Shown here in pieces: positions 8,321 through 17,719 of a stretch of DNA of 64,000 nucleotides. Both the position numbers and the translations under genes were made by a program. The notes beneath the pieces were generated by a model. It searched no databases. It was not told where the DNA came from and saw only the letters and a program-made list of their open reading frames with translations. Each line of letters starts with the position of its first letter. The stretch's first letter is position 1. The DNA comes from an uncultured Acetatifactor sp. Its GTDB lineage: Bacteria > Bacillota > Clostridia > Lachnospirales > Lachnospiraceae. The stretch lies in contig CAJUCE010000018.1 in NCBI GenBank assembly GCA_910584865.1, positions 1-64,000 on the forward strand, in the 5' to 3' direction.

Positions 8321-8620
8321 TCATTCAATGGTCAGCATCTGGGAAAATCCGGTCATGTCAAAAACTTTCCGCACGCTGTCCCGCACATGGATCAGTTTCA
8401 TGGCTCCTCCCTTGGAGCCGGCCGTCTTCTGCCCGATCAAAAGGGCCCTCAGGCCGGAGCTGGAGATGTAATCCACCGCCTCCAGGTTTAAAATCACCGT
8501 GTTTCCCTTCTGGAATGCCTGTAGAATCTTCTTCTGAAGCTCAGGGCTCGTGTTTGTATCCACCCTTCCCTCTACGTCAAGCTGCACCATACCATCTCTT
8601 CTTGTCTCTGCAATCGTCAT
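8321..8620 (-). CDS. STAS-domain anti-sigma-factor antagonist
   Basis: 99 residues, the full length of a single STAS domain. It has the conserved segment DYISSSGLRALL, in which the Ser before Gly (about S55) is the usual phosphorylation site of SpoIIAA/RsbV proteins. The ribosome site AGGAG is 6 bases from the ATG. It is the first gene of a STAS, ABC ATPase, GHKL ATPase set at the end of the CIS string. No PP2C/SpoIIE phosphatase that would complete the switch is present in the window. Confidence 0.9.
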   Translation of the reverse strand: MTIAETRRDGMVQLDVEGRVDTNTSPELQKKILQAFQKGNTVILNLEAVDYISSSGLRALLIGQKTAGSKGGAMKLIHVRDSVRKVFDMTGFSQMLTIE

Positions 8621-8632
8621 AATCTTCTCCTA

Positions 8633-8768
8633 TTCCAGTTCCGCAATATCCGCTACACTACCATGTCCTGCAGAACAATGCCCGTCTCAAATGCGTAGCC
8701 GGTCATTGTTCTGGGTACTGTAGCGGCCATTGCTGTTTCCAGTTCCGCAATATCCGCTACACTACCAT
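8633..8768 (-). repeat. direct repeat between tail protein I gene and STAS gene
   Basis: A 32-bp sequence occurs at 8633-8664 and again, identical, at 8737-8768; a third partial copy is at 8780-8793. The DNA between them is clearly related to the first 100 bases of the tail protein I gene (9890-10003), so related repeats flank that gene on both sides. Confidence 0.7.
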
Positions 8769-8797
8769 ATCTATTTCTGTTTCCAGTTCCGCATCTG

Positions 8798-10003
8798 TCA
8801 CCCCATGCACACCGTCCCGTCCATCTCCTGCTCCGTGTCCAGCCCTCCCTGTCCCTGCCAGGGAACCATGGCATTCCAGTCCAGATAGGTATAGGAATCC
8901 AGAATACATGTTCTTTTCAGGCAGACTACATGCAGCCTGGCGCGGACAGGGCAAAACTGCTCCAAAAGGAATAAAAGCTGCGACTTCTTCACCTCCGTAA
9001 GCGGTCTGCCGACTAAAATCGTCACATCCTGAGCCGTCCTGCCGTACAGGCGGTTCATCTGTGCAGTCTCTTCCTTCCCGATATAGGCGCCCATCACATT
9101 CCGCTCCAGCACCACCACATCCTCCCCCAGAACAATCCGGGCGATCCGCAGCAGCGCCGCCCTGGTTCCCTTCATCCGGTTCAGGGAAAAAGCCTCCTTC
9201 ACCAAAGCCCGAAGCACCGACTCCTCCAGAAAATTGTCCCCTACCGAAAGCCCCAGCCAGGAAGCATACACCGGAAGCAGGAAAGCAGGACAGATATCCA
9301 GATCCAGGAGCCTGGGAAGTTCGTCGATCTCCTCCTGAAAGTCCTCGTAAATACTGGAAAATACCGACAGATAGCGGTGAAAAAAGCTGCCCCTCTCCCG
9401 GTAAATCTCCGGGAATGTATTCATAAAGGGATCCCCCTGTCTGTCTACCCGCATCCCCCGCATGGAAAACCGCCCCTCTCCCTGGACCTCCAACACCAGA
9501 TAGAGATACCTTCCCTGAAGATCATACAGCAGGATATCCTTCTGGCTGGTATACCTGGAAAAGCCCGCCTCCTGCATAAACTGCCGCTTAATCCCTTGAG
9601 ACTCTCTGCTGTCGCAGAGGAAATCCTCGATCAGCATGGGCTGTTCCCTGTGGTAAAAGGAGTCCTGGTCAAAGGCTGCCGCATAGAGGTAGTATACCAT
9701 ATCCTCGGAGCAGGAGACTTGGAAATGCAGCCTCCCCCAGGCTGCCTTCTCCTCCCCGCCGTCGACGGCCCGAAGATACAGCGCATGTCCCCCTTCCTTC
9801 GGATCCAGAATCAGGGCTCCGTCCTCTTTCAGTTCAAATCCCGGATACAGGCCTCTCTGTATCCGATTATAATTTATGGAATATGAAGCGCCAGCCACTG
9901 TAGTCGCACCTCCGATTTTCGTTCCGCAATTTGCCCTTCCGGTACCATGACCTGGCCTGGCAATGTCCTTCTGAAATGCATAGCCGGTCATTGCCTGGGA
10001 CAC
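8798..10003 (-). CDS. phage tail protein I-type baseplate protein
   Basis: 401 residues. The segment from about 190 to 320 (FPEIYRERGSFFHRYLSVFS, then a five-turn helical stretch ending in FSLNRMKGTRAALLRIA) matches the P2 gpI/tail-protein-I family found in CIS and contractile tails, which joins the baseplate periphery and fibres. The start is uncertain: a GTG at 10003 with no good ribosome site, or an ATG four codons later. The first 35 residues lie in repeated DNA that also occurs after the gene. The C-terminus is likewise abrupt, and other frames run on through the repeats. Confidence 0.75.
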   Translation of the reverse strand: MSQAMTGYAFQKDIARPGHGTGRANCGTKIGGATTVAGASYSINYNRIQRGLYPGFELKEDGALILDPKEGGHALYLRAVDGGEEKAAWGRLHFQVSCSEDMVYYLYAAAFDQDSFYHREQPMLIEDFLCDSRESQGIKRQFMQEAGFSRYTSQKDILLYDLQGRYLYLVLEVQGEGRFSMRGMRVDRQGDPFMNTFPEIYRERGSFFHRYLSVFSSIYEDFQEEIDELPRLLDLDICPAFLLPVYASWLGLSVGDNFLEESVLRALVKEAFSLNRMKGTRAALLRIARIVLGEDVVVLERNVMGAYIGKEETAQMNRLYGRTAQDVTILVGRPLTEVKKSQLLFLLEQFCPVRARLHVVCLKRTCILDSYTYLDWNAMVPWQGQGGLDTEQEMDGTVCMG

Positions 10004-10042
10004 CGGCGGGCAGATACTCTTTTTCGTCCCTCACATTTATAC

Positions 10043-12130
10043 TTACCCCATCTGCAGCCTGACGCTGCCCGCATAGCACAGACAGTTCTCCTCCGGCACA
10101 ATATCCGCCTCCACCAGCCTGGCCAGGCTGGAATTGCGCGGGTACAGGGACAGTTCATAGACAAATTCCACACAGTCCAGGGCCTCAATCTCATGAAAAA
10201 TCTCATCAAATTTCAGGGTCTCTCCAAAGTTTCGTTCCGAATGGACGGAATCCATAAACTTCCGTATGGTTTCCTCAATCTGCTCCAGACTGTTTTCGTA
10301 CTGGCGTTTCACATAGATTGTACCCTGGACATCAATTGGGGTATACACCGGCGGCAGAATCTCAATCCGGGTGGTGAGAAGCCTCCTCTCCTCCAACTGC
10401 TTTCGGATGTTTTGGCGGTACACATCCGAAAGCCCCGGGAATGCCTCGTCTGTCCCGGGCATCACGGCAATCCGGACCAGATTGCCATTCCCGCTCATGT
10501 ACGCCCGAACCTTGCGGATACACAGCCTCGGAGTCTCCAGCACCAGACGCTCATAATCCCGGGCCGTCACCGCCACAAAAGGTCTTTTCAGATCCATAAG
10601 GAACCGCTTTTTTACTTCCTCCGGCGTCTCCCGGCTGCAGCCACCCGTTCCCGGACCGGGATTATAAAAGGTCAACTGCGGAGAAATACCTGCCCCGGTC
10701 AGTGTATTGCCTTCCCTGATATTTCCCTCCGCTCCTCTGGTGACCGCGAAGCCTCCCACATACAGCCTGGCCCCGATATAATCCCCCGCGTCCTCAATAC
10801 GCAGAAATCCCTCGTTCTCATACAGGTCATAGCTCAAATCCTTATCCCCGTAACGCCCCGGTCTGACAAAGTCGTAGATTGCCTCTCCTCTCTCATCCTT
10901 CCTTTCGGCGATGATGCAGAAAGATTCCGGCGCTATATTTCCCTTGGGCAGACGGATCACCTGATGATCATACCCCAGCACGGTTCCCAGGCTATACCGG
11001 CGCATCATGATTTCCTGATACACCACGATTTTGATTGCGTTCTTTACCTTAATCGGCCCGTAACCGAATTTACGTCTGTCGAACATCCAGGTCACCAGAC
11101 CGCTCTCATCTTCCCGGATTTCAAAAAATCTTCCCTTTTCCCCCAGGGTATGGCAGGGTTCGTATTTTTTATAGGAGGCGCCCTTTTCTTCCTTACAGAA
11201 CACGGTCACATATCCCTCTCCCAGAAGACGCCCGGGCAGGCTGGCCGATACCACCCTGTTGAAGGTATAGCAGGCGGACAGGGTCTCCTTCTGCCACACT
11301 TCAAAGAGAAAGCCGTCTATCTGGATCAGCCTGGGTGCCACATCGTAATCCGCCCGCTCCAAAACGGCCCGAATGGCATACATCCCCTCCGGCGCCTCCT
11401 GACAGGCAAGGGCCGGCACGTCCGGCAGACGCATCCTGATCTCCCCGTCTCCCAGAAGCCCTCCGGTTTCGTCCCGCACATGCATCTTTACAAATCCCTG
11501 ACCGGTATAGCATTCCCACCGAAGCTGTGCAAAAGTACTGTCTCCCCGCTCCCCAAAAGGATTCCGGTTATGCCGGTCCGCCACCTTGATACCGAAGATC
11601 AGCTCCTCTCCGGGCGGCGGCAATGCGTCCGCCGTAAGATACAGACAGTCTCCGGCTTTCGGCTCCTCGCCGAAGACACAGGCCGGCACCCGCACTTCCC
11701 GATCCATAAGATAGGAAATATCCTGCATCCGGCCCCCTCTAACCCGATAGACTCCGGTGAGACGACAGGGAAAAAGCCGGATGCTGCGGTTGGTCTCGTA
11801 ACACAGATCCCCCAGTCTGAACTGCTGATTGGCGGGCAGCAAAATCTCCTCCCGTTTTACCCCTACGGCAGACAAAAGCATTCTGGCACACCGCCCCTTC
11901 CCGGCCTCAAAGCCCGCCAGCTTTAAGAGCATCCTGACGACGGCAGGCGTAATTTCATGGATTTTGCTCTGCTGCAGCGCCTCGAAGGCGGTCAGGTTCT
12001 CCAGAATCGTGATTCCCGGATCCGACGGATTCCGGTTCGTCCATTCTCCGGAATACAGCGGTATCTGCATCAGCGCCTCGGCCAACAGCTCTTCATATGT
12101 TTTGTCCTCTTCATATGCGTCATTCAACAT
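10043..12130 (-). CDS. baseplate J-like wedge protein (second copy type)
   Basis: 695 residues from an ATG with a near-perfect ribosome site (GGGGAGG, 6 bases). The N-terminus (TYEELLAEALMQIP, then NRNPSDPGITILENLTA) is the typical opening of putative baseplate assembly proteins of CIS (Afp12/gp6-gp7 type). The C-terminus (about 480-690) has the beta-rich J domain with a long helix (SLEQIEETIRKFMDS) and ends in the AxCLxYAG-like core. It forms the wedge that holds hub and sheath. It lies 40 bp upstream of tail protein I and 53 bp after the larger wedge gene. Confidence 0.88.
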   Translation of the reverse strand: MLNDAYEEDKTYEELLAEALMQIPLYSGEWTNRNPSDPGITILENLTAFEALQQSKIHEITPAVVRMLLKLAGFEAGKGRCARMLLSAVGVKREEILLPANQQFRLGDLCYETNRSIRLFPCRLTGVYRVRGGRMQDISYLMDREVRVPACVFGEEPKAGDCLYLTADALPPPGEELIFGIKVADRHNRNPFGERGDSTFAQLRWECYTGQGFVKMHVRDETGGLLGDGEIRMRLPDVPALACQEAPEGMYAIRAVLERADYDVAPRLIQIDGFLFEVWQKETLSACYTFNRVVSASLPGRLLGEGYVTVFCKEEKGASYKKYEPCHTLGEKGRFFEIREDESGLVTWMFDRRKFGYGPIKVKNAIKIVVYQEIMMRRYSLGTVLGYDHQVIRLPKGNIAPESFCIIAERKDERGEAIYDFVRPGRYGDKDLSYDLYENEGFLRIEDAGDYIGARLYVGGFAVTRGAEGNIREGNTLTGAGISPQLTFYNPGPGTGGCSRETPEEVKKRFLMDLKRPFVAVTARDYERLVLETPRLCIRKVRAYMSGNGNLVRIAVMPGTDEAFPGLSDVYRQNIRKQLEERRLLTTRIEILPPVYTPIDVQGTIYVKRQYENSLEQIEETIRKFMDSVHSERNFGETLKFDEIFHEIEALDCVEFVYELSLYPRNSSLARLVEADIVPEENCLCYAGSVRLQMG

Positions 12131-12183
12131 ATAGTACCTCCCCGGCAATCTTCACTGGATGCAGTCTTCTGACGTTTCCTCCT

Positions 12184-15100
12184 TCAGCGTCCTGTCTGAA
12201 GTGTTACCACGCGATGACTCCCGCTGCAGCAGACCATATAAGGATTCTCCTCCACATCGCTTAAATCCGCTTCATGCATACCCGTCTGATCCGTGTACCG
12301 GACCGTCACCGCCAGCCTGCGTATCACAGCTTTGCTCTTGAGTACATTCAGCTTCATCAATATCTGGGAGCGCCTTGGCAGGACGCCGATCTCCCAGCCC
12401 ATACCCTGTTGGCCCCTGAGAGGACTCAGGTACTCCGTCAGCGTCTCCGTGAGGAGATTCTGCACCTCGAAGCCGTCGTCCATATGCATCACATCCGCCC
12501 AGATATCCACACAGACCCGGGCAAACACAGGTTCTACCACCGACAGATCCTCTGGCGCAATGGTCAGCTCACAGTTGTCCAGCAGATGCTTTTTCAGCAA
12601 CCCTGCCACATTGTAGAAAGAATAGGAGCCCTCCTCAAAATCCTTCAACAGCAGGCAAAAGGTCAGGGCATTATCCTGGAAGCCGCCGTCTATGGTCCTG
12701 CCTGCCACACAGCGGACCTTGTGTATGGCATCGGAAAAATTCAGAATCTCCTGTACATAATCATCTGCGGAAATCAGCCTCTTTCGGGATTTCAGAATAT
12801 TTGCTCCCCGCTGCAGCGCCTTTTCCATACTCTCGATGCTGCTTCCCCCGTAGGCCTTTACCGGATTTTGGATGCTGTCCACAAACATCAGATTGCCCAG
12901 GGTCTCATGAATCCGCCCGGGGCCCACGTTTCCTCTCTCCCCGTTGCAGCACCGGATCCGCGCCTTGAACGCCACATCATCCTGCACTGTAGGCAGACCT
13001 GTATGCACCCCATCCCCGAAGATCAAGAGGCTGTTCATACGGTCCAGTCTGTAGCTGCGCCAGGGCGGCTCCTCCTCGAACTGGTCGGTCTCCTGCCATC
13101 TCACATAGAAAGCTGAAAGATTCCCCATCATGTCATACTCGGCCCGCGCGGACTCCGGATGATCCCTCAGCATCTGCTGCATCCGGGCTTTGGTATGTTC
13201 CCCCCGCTCGTTGACCCAGAGCTCCAGATCCAGAATATCCGGCACCCCCAGAGGCACCGAAAGATCAGGCCTGATCTCCTCCAGATAATAGTCCTCCTCC
13301 TCACGGGTCTCCACATTGGCGGCCTGAACTGCGTTCAGACAGATATCCCGGATCAAAGGCAGCGTATCCTCTCTCCTTTCGGACTCCCGATGCATCCGGC
13401 TGATGCGGATCCAGTACGCCCGCTTCCCCTCTAAGGTCACAGCCTGCATATCCGCCTGGGGCATGAAGAGCACGGTGCCCGATCTGGAGAAATCCCCGGT
13501 GTGATCCAACACCTTCATCTGGCGGAAGCCCTTTTTCGTGCTGTACTCGAACTTACACTGCACTCCCTCATACCGGATCCCCTCTTCGATCCGGAACAGG
13601 AGACTGACAGGACCGGATTCCGCCCTCCTCTGAAATCCCAGGTACAGCGCGTCCTCCCCATATTCCCCTCTGGAGAACGCGGGGAACGTATGCCCCTCCT
13701 TCACCTTTCTGGTCAGATCCATCCTCCTGGTCCCGGCGATGGACACCAGATGTTGAGGCTCCATGTAATGTCCCTCATAGGAGAAAGACACCTTCAGGCG
13801 CTCTACATGGGGATAATGGTGAATGCAGGGACGCATATAGCAGTTTTCGGATTTCAGGAGCCTGATACGGACGCATCTTCCGTGATAGGCTCCCGCCTCC
13901 GTCCTCTGCCAGTCCCCGGGACAGATAAAGGAAAACGTTGCTTTCCCTCCCTGATCACCCATAAACAGGCCTGACACCTCCTGCATGCACACAAGCTTTT
14001 TCCAGCCCAATCCGTTAAAGTATTCCAGAGAGATTTCCTCCGCCCTTGCGTCTGCCGCCGAATCCACCCATATCACCCTGGGCTTTCGCTTGATGATCTT
14101 CAGGTTCTCCTCCTCCCCCGGCACACGCTCCAGAATCCGGTGTTCCCGATAGGACACTTCCATGGAAATCTGCACCACCGCCCCCGCTTTCCCGAAATAA
14201 TCGTCATGCCCCAGGTAGCATTCCTGAAACAAAGACAATGTATCCCCGAAAGGCTCAAATGCCTCTGTATCGAAATCCGTGCTTCCATTGTTGACAAAAT
14301 CCGCAGAAAGGGGCCGGCCCTGGGAGGATATCCGGATTCCCGTCACCTCCTGATTGTCCGTCACCGGGTCAAGTGCCTTCATCACCAGCAGACTTAACCT
14401 GTTTCCCTCCATCTCCACACCGGCGTTTTTCTTTTCCTTTTTTAACACCACCGTCTCTGCATCCGGCAGAACTTCTACCGATTCCACCGGCAGGAAGCCC
14501 TCCTGTGCATAATACCAGAACCCATAAGCACCCCTTTTGATGCTTTCCAGGAGAGGAGCATTGCCTGTGATCTTCAGATAGATCGGATTATTCTCCACGT
14601 CCAGCGCCGCCGGATGATAGAGCAGGAGGGCATTGCGGTGAATCGAGCGCAAATGGAGGCTATGCCCGAACAGCCGGAAAGCATGAAGCCCGCCCTCATC
14701 GCCTTCCCGGGCCGGAATCTCTTCCTCCTCCAAAATCTTCGGTCCTTCCATCCTGCCTTTCAGCGGCAATATGCTTCCGTCTCTCTCCAGGGCCAGAAAG
14801 GCATAATCCAGAGCGGCGCTGGTCACATACAGATTGTGGGTAGTCTCAAATACGATCTGCTCCTCCCCGTCCTCGGTGTCCGCCAGAAACTTGGTCCCTT
14901 TCGGCACATGAACCCCCGGTATGGTATCCTGCACCAGCCCCAGAAGCACTGTTGCGCCGGCGGGTTTTGCCGGAAGCAAAGACACGCCCAGGAAATTCAC
15001 GAACTCTGTGCGGTATCGGTTCAGCACCTGATTGCAGCGTCCGATATTGCCCTCCATCTGTCCGGCGAACAGCTTTGCAATCACGGAGCCGATGTCCGGA

Positions 15101-15234
15101 TTCTCTCTGTCAAAATGCCATTCCGGCACATATGCCGCTGCCAGCTCTCCGATACGCTCCTCTATGTCCGCGGCGGTCCGGCTGTCGATTTTCCACTCAT
15201 TCATACTGTTCGTTTTCATAACTTTCTGGTTCAT
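12184..15234 (-). CDS. large baseplate J-like wedge protein (Afp11 type)
   Basis: About 1016 residues. The opening (ADIEERIGELAAAYVPEWHF then ENPDIGSVIAKLFA) is typical of the large CIS baseplate assembly protein. The middle is beta-rich, and the C-terminal part (about 760-960) contains GDGVHTGLP and a J-domain region (RAnILKSRKRLISADDYVQE-like). The start is ambiguous among several ATGs between 15204 and 15258; 15234 was chosen because GAGG lies upstream. It overlaps the gp25 gene by about 38 bp, so the two are translationally coupled. In known CIS it forms the wedge around the hub. Confidence 0.88.
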   Translation of the reverse strand: MNQKVMKTNSMNEWKIDSRTAADIEERIGELAAAYVPEWHFDRENPDIGSVIAKLFAGQMEGNIGRCNQVLNRYRTEFVNFLGVSLLPAKPAGATVLLGLVQDTIPGVHVPKGTKFLADTEDGEEQIVFETTHNLYVTSAALDYAFLALERDGSILPLKGRMEGPKILEEEEIPAREGDEGGLHAFRLFGHSLHLRSIHRNALLLYHPAALDVENNPIYLKITGNAPLLESIKRGAYGFWYYAQEGFLPVESVEVLPDAETVVLKKEKKNAGVEMEGNRLSLLVMKALDPVTDNQEVTGIRISSQGRPLSADFVNNGSTDFDTEAFEPFGDTLSLFQECYLGHDDYFGKAGAVVQISMEVSYREHRILERVPGEEENLKIIKRKPRVIWVDSAADARAEEISLEYFNGLGWKKLVCMQEVSGLFMGDQGGKATFSFICPGDWQRTEAGAYHGRCVRIRLLKSENCYMRPCIHHYPHVERLKVSFSYEGHYMEPQHLVSIAGTRRMDLTRKVKEGHTFPAFSRGEYGEDALYLGFQRRAESGPVSLLFRIEEGIRYEGVQCKFEYSTKKGFRQMKVLDHTGDFSRSGTVLFMPQADMQAVTLEGKRAYWIRISRMHRESERREDTLPLIRDICLNAVQAANVETREEEDYYLEEIRPDLSVPLGVPDILDLELWVNERGEHTKARMQQMLRDHPESARAEYDMMGNLSAFYVRWQETDQFEEEPPWRSYRLDRMNSLLIFGDGVHTGLPTVQDDVAFKARIRCCNGERGNVGPGRIHETLGNLMFVDSIQNPVKAYGGSSIESMEKALQRGANILKSRKRLISADDYVQEILNFSDAIHKVRCVAGRTIDGGFQDNALTFCLLLKDFEEGSYSFYNVAGLLKKHLLDNCELTIAPEDLSVVEPVFARVCVDIWADVMHMDDGFEVQNLLTETLTEYLSPLRGQQGMGWEIGVLPRRSQILMKLNVLKSKAVIRRLAVTVRYTDQTGMHEADLSDVEENPYMVCCSGSHRVVTLQTGR

Positions 15235-15643
15235 ACGCCTCATCCTCAGGTGAAACATTCAAATAAAAAGGAACTGTCAGACGGTCCTCCTCCTGGCTGC
15301 TTTTGATGACATAATCGATATTTACCAAAAGGCACCCTTCCCTGACCTGTTCGTCCGTAGTGATGGCCACACTCTGTATCCTGGGTTCATTGGACAGAAT
15401 CTGTTCGGTCAGGGAGCGGATCATCATATTGACGGAAGTGGTATTGATATCCATAAAGGTGTAGGACATCAGGTCGCTGCCAAACCGGGGTCTTAAGAAC
15501 CGCTCCGTCTTCTGGGTCATCAAAATCAGGTAAACCGCTTCTTTCACGCTCTCCTCCTCCGACGAGACGGCGAAGCGTCCCGTGGCCGGATTAATCTGCG
15601 GGGGGAATTTCATCCCTGTTCCTAAAAAGCTGTTTTCTGGCAT
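15197..15643 (-). CDS. gp25-like baseplate wedge protein
   Basis: 148 residues, the normal length for the gp25/lysozyme-like family (GPW_gp25). Typical features are FLRPRFGSDLMSYTF and the following helix, then ILSNEPRIQSVAI. In contractile tails this protein nucleates the sheath at the baseplate. The ribosome site is CAGGAG. The last residues (EAYEPESYENEQYE) form an acidic tail encoded in DNA shared with the next gene. Confidence 0.92.
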   Translation of the reverse strand: MPENSFLGTGMKFPPQINPATGRFAVSSEEESVKEAVYLILMTQKTERFLRPRFGSDLMSYTFMDINTTSVNMMIRSLTEQILSNEPRIQSVAITTDEQVREGCLLVNIDYVIKSSQEEDRLTVPFYLNVSPEDEAYEPESYENEQYE

Positions 15644-15710
15644 TCTTTTTCACTCCTGTCAGGTATTTTCTCCTATCCCGGCTTCGGACAGGGCGTCCGG
15701 CTGTTATTCT

Positions 15711-16523
15711 CTATCCCAGCTTGATGGGCGTCCCGGCCAGGCCGGCAGGACCGTTGCTGCTTAACTTCAGCGATGCATTGGCCTCCACGGTCAGGTTCCC
15801 TGCCTGCAGCTTCATGGCGCTGTTGGATTTTACGTCCATATTGCCTCCGGCCTCAATATTGATCTTCGACGCTTTCAGGGAGACTGCCCCATTGCTGCCG
15901 TTTAAGATCAGCTCGATATTGTCCCCCACCTTGATGGTCAGCTTCTTCTCTGCGGTGATCTCCATCTGGCCGTCCTCTGTCTTCATGCGGATCAGGTTCG
16001 CCCCGTCCTGATCCGACAAAAGGATCATCTTCTTCTCATTGTCCAGTTCGATCCGATGGCCGCCCCCTGCCGTGAGAATGCGGATTTTGTCCTTGTCCCC
16101 GTCCCCTTCTTTGTTATCCTCGAAATAAATGGTGTTGCCGTTGCGGGTGACGATCTTTTTGTACTGATTATCTTCGTCCACGGATTTTTTCAGGATCTGG
16201 TCACTGTCCTTAGGGATACAGCCGATGACGTAGGGCTTTTCGATATTGCCCTGTTCAAATGCCAGAAGCACCTGATCCCCGGCCTCCGGCAGGAAATAGT
16301 GCCCCCAGCCGGAACCTCCCGAGAGCATGGCCACCCGCACCCACTGCAGCTCGTTGGCGCTCTGGTCCCGCACCGGCACGGCCACGCAGACCCGCCCCGG
16401 CATATCCTTGTCATAATTTTTCACGATCTGCCCGATGACCACTCCCAGAATCCGGTTGTCGCCCGTATCGGTCTTCATGACCTGCTTCCCGGCAATATCG
16501 TCAATCACATCATACAGTCCCAT
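15711..16523 (-). CDS. baseplate spike (gp5/VgrG C-half type)
   Basis: 270 residues. An N-terminal OB-fold (about 20-110; GVVIGQIVKNYDKDMPGRV, then GWGHYFLPEAGDQVLLAFE) is followed by a repetitive beta region (about 130-265: KLTIKVGDNIELIL, INIEAGGNMDVKS) that should form the trimeric needle. Here the spike is a separate gene from the hub (388 residues, just upstream), unlike the fused VgrG of T6SS. The gap between them is 15 bp. It ends with LAGTPIKLG, a common spike end that may meet the PAAR tip. Confidence 0.9.
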   Translation of the reverse strand: MGLYDVIDDIAGKQVMKTDTGDNRILGVVIGQIVKNYDKDMPGRVCVAVPVRDQSANELQWVRVAMLSGGSGWGHYFLPEAGDQVLLAFEQGNIEKPYVIGCIPKDSDQILKKSVDEDNQYKKIVTRNGNTIYFEDNKEGDGDKDKIRILTAGGGHRIELDNEKKMILLSDQDGANLIRMKTEDGQMEITAEKKLTIKVGDNIELILNGSNGAVSLKASKINIEAGGNMDVKSNSAMKLQAGNLTVEANASLKLSSNGPAGLAGTPIKLG

Positions 16524-16538
16524 CCCTTACGCCCTCTC

Positions 16539-17705
16539 CTATGAATACCCTTCTTCATTTTCCATGCCTGCTGCCTTCCCGATAACCTTAGTGATATAGC
16601 CCCTCTCATCCATAATGTGGCGCACCGTCACCAGATAAAAAGTATTCGATACGGCGGTTCCAAGTCCCCTGACCTTTAAAAACCTGCCAGGTGTCAGCTC
16701 CGGAAGCCCGATGAACTCCGCCTCCAGCGTACCCAGCCTGTAGGAGATATCCTCCGCCAGGTAATCCGCACGGTACTCTGCTTCCTCCCTGGAAGTAACG
16801 GTAGGGTCGATATATACTTTCTGAGAATTTTTAATCAGGGGACTGGCCTTGTTTCCCTGGGAAAGCTTGTTTTTCATCTTTTTGGAAGCTGTAATCAGCT
16901 TCGACTTCCCGGCATCCATCCCCCGTACCTCCACTTTCTCCACGATTCCGGTGAAATCGTATCCAATCTCGTAGCTTCTCAGCCCGTCCCCGGGAGCCGC
17001 CTCCATCAACAGCTCCTGATTGCCCTTTGCCTTCCGGAAATACACTGTCCCTCCCACAGAGAAGAACTCGTAGTTGTACTTCTTTGCCGCTTTTACTACA
17101 AATTCATAGTCACTCTCGCAGACCATCTCCATGGTCCGGTCATTTGCCTGCCCCTGTCCCGGGGCGCTGCCCTGCTTTTTATCCGGAGTGTCCTCGATCT
17201 CCTGTCTGGTGACGATCTCATTGGACTGCAGCCTCACATAGGCCGTCCTGCTCAAAATCTCTTTCACGCCGTCAGAAAAGCTGGTTGCCTTCAGCTGTCT
17301 GGAATAATTCCCCGCCATCATGATACCCTTGATATCCATGGCCGTGATCTCCACGCCGGGAATCTCCTCCTGACGGAACACGAAATTGACCCTGGAGATA
17401 AAGCCCCGGAAAATCTCCCTGACACGGCTCCCGTAGCCCATGCTGATAATCACGCAGGAGCCCATACAGACGTATTTCTTCAGGTCGTCGAAAGCAAATT
17501 CGCAGGTGAGCCGGTTATAGCAGTTGTAGATCCAGAAGGTAGCCATGGCCGCCTCGAACCCGCTGGTCATCTCCACTTCCACATCGGAGATCCGAAACCC
17601 GAACTTATTTTGGGAAAAATCCTTCCCGTTTACCTGGACATGGATCAGGGGGTGGGCAAAGTCCTCGTATTTTTTCTTTAGCTCCTGAAAATCGTATGCC
17701 GCCAT
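16539..17705 (-). CDS. baseplate hub (gpD/VgrG N-half, gp27-like)
   Basis: 388 residues, matching the phage late control D/hub family: HPLIHVQVNGKDFS near the start, GFEAAMATFWIYN, then a membrane-free beta-rich domain with GYGSRVREIFRGFIS. It forms the trimeric hub under the tube. It is followed 15 bp later by the separate spike gene. The ribosome site AGGAAGG is 9 bases from the ATG. Confidence 0.88.
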   Translation of the reverse strand: MAAYDFQELKKKYEDFAHPLIHVQVNGKDFSQNKFGFRISDVEVEMTSGFEAAMATFWIYNCYNRLTCEFAFDDLKKYVCMGSCVIISMGYGSRVREIFRGFISRVNFVFRQEEIPGVEITAMDIKGIMMAGNYSRQLKATSFSDGVKEILSRTAYVRLQSNEIVTRQEIEDTPDKKQGSAPGQGQANDRTMEMVCESDYEFVVKAAKKYNYEFFSVGGTVYFRKAKGNQELLMEAAPGDGLRSYEIGYDFTGIVEKVEVRGMDAGKSKLITASKKMKNKLSQGNKASPLIKNSQKVYIDPTVTSREEAEYRADYLAEDISYRLGTLEAEFIGLPELTPGRFLKVRGLGTAVSNTFYLVTVRHIMDERGYITKVIGKAAGMENEEGYS

Positions 17706-17719
17706 AATGAAATGCCTTC

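Noticed and set aside
8653..8874. 73-codon and 65-codon frames after tail protein I
   Set aside because: They run through duplicated DNA and overlap the tail protein I end; no good ribosome site. Kept as a repeat finding instead.
9947..11926. Plus-strand open frame of 659 codons
   Set aside because: Shadow of the second wedge protein; His/Pro/Gln-rich composition typical of antisense reading.
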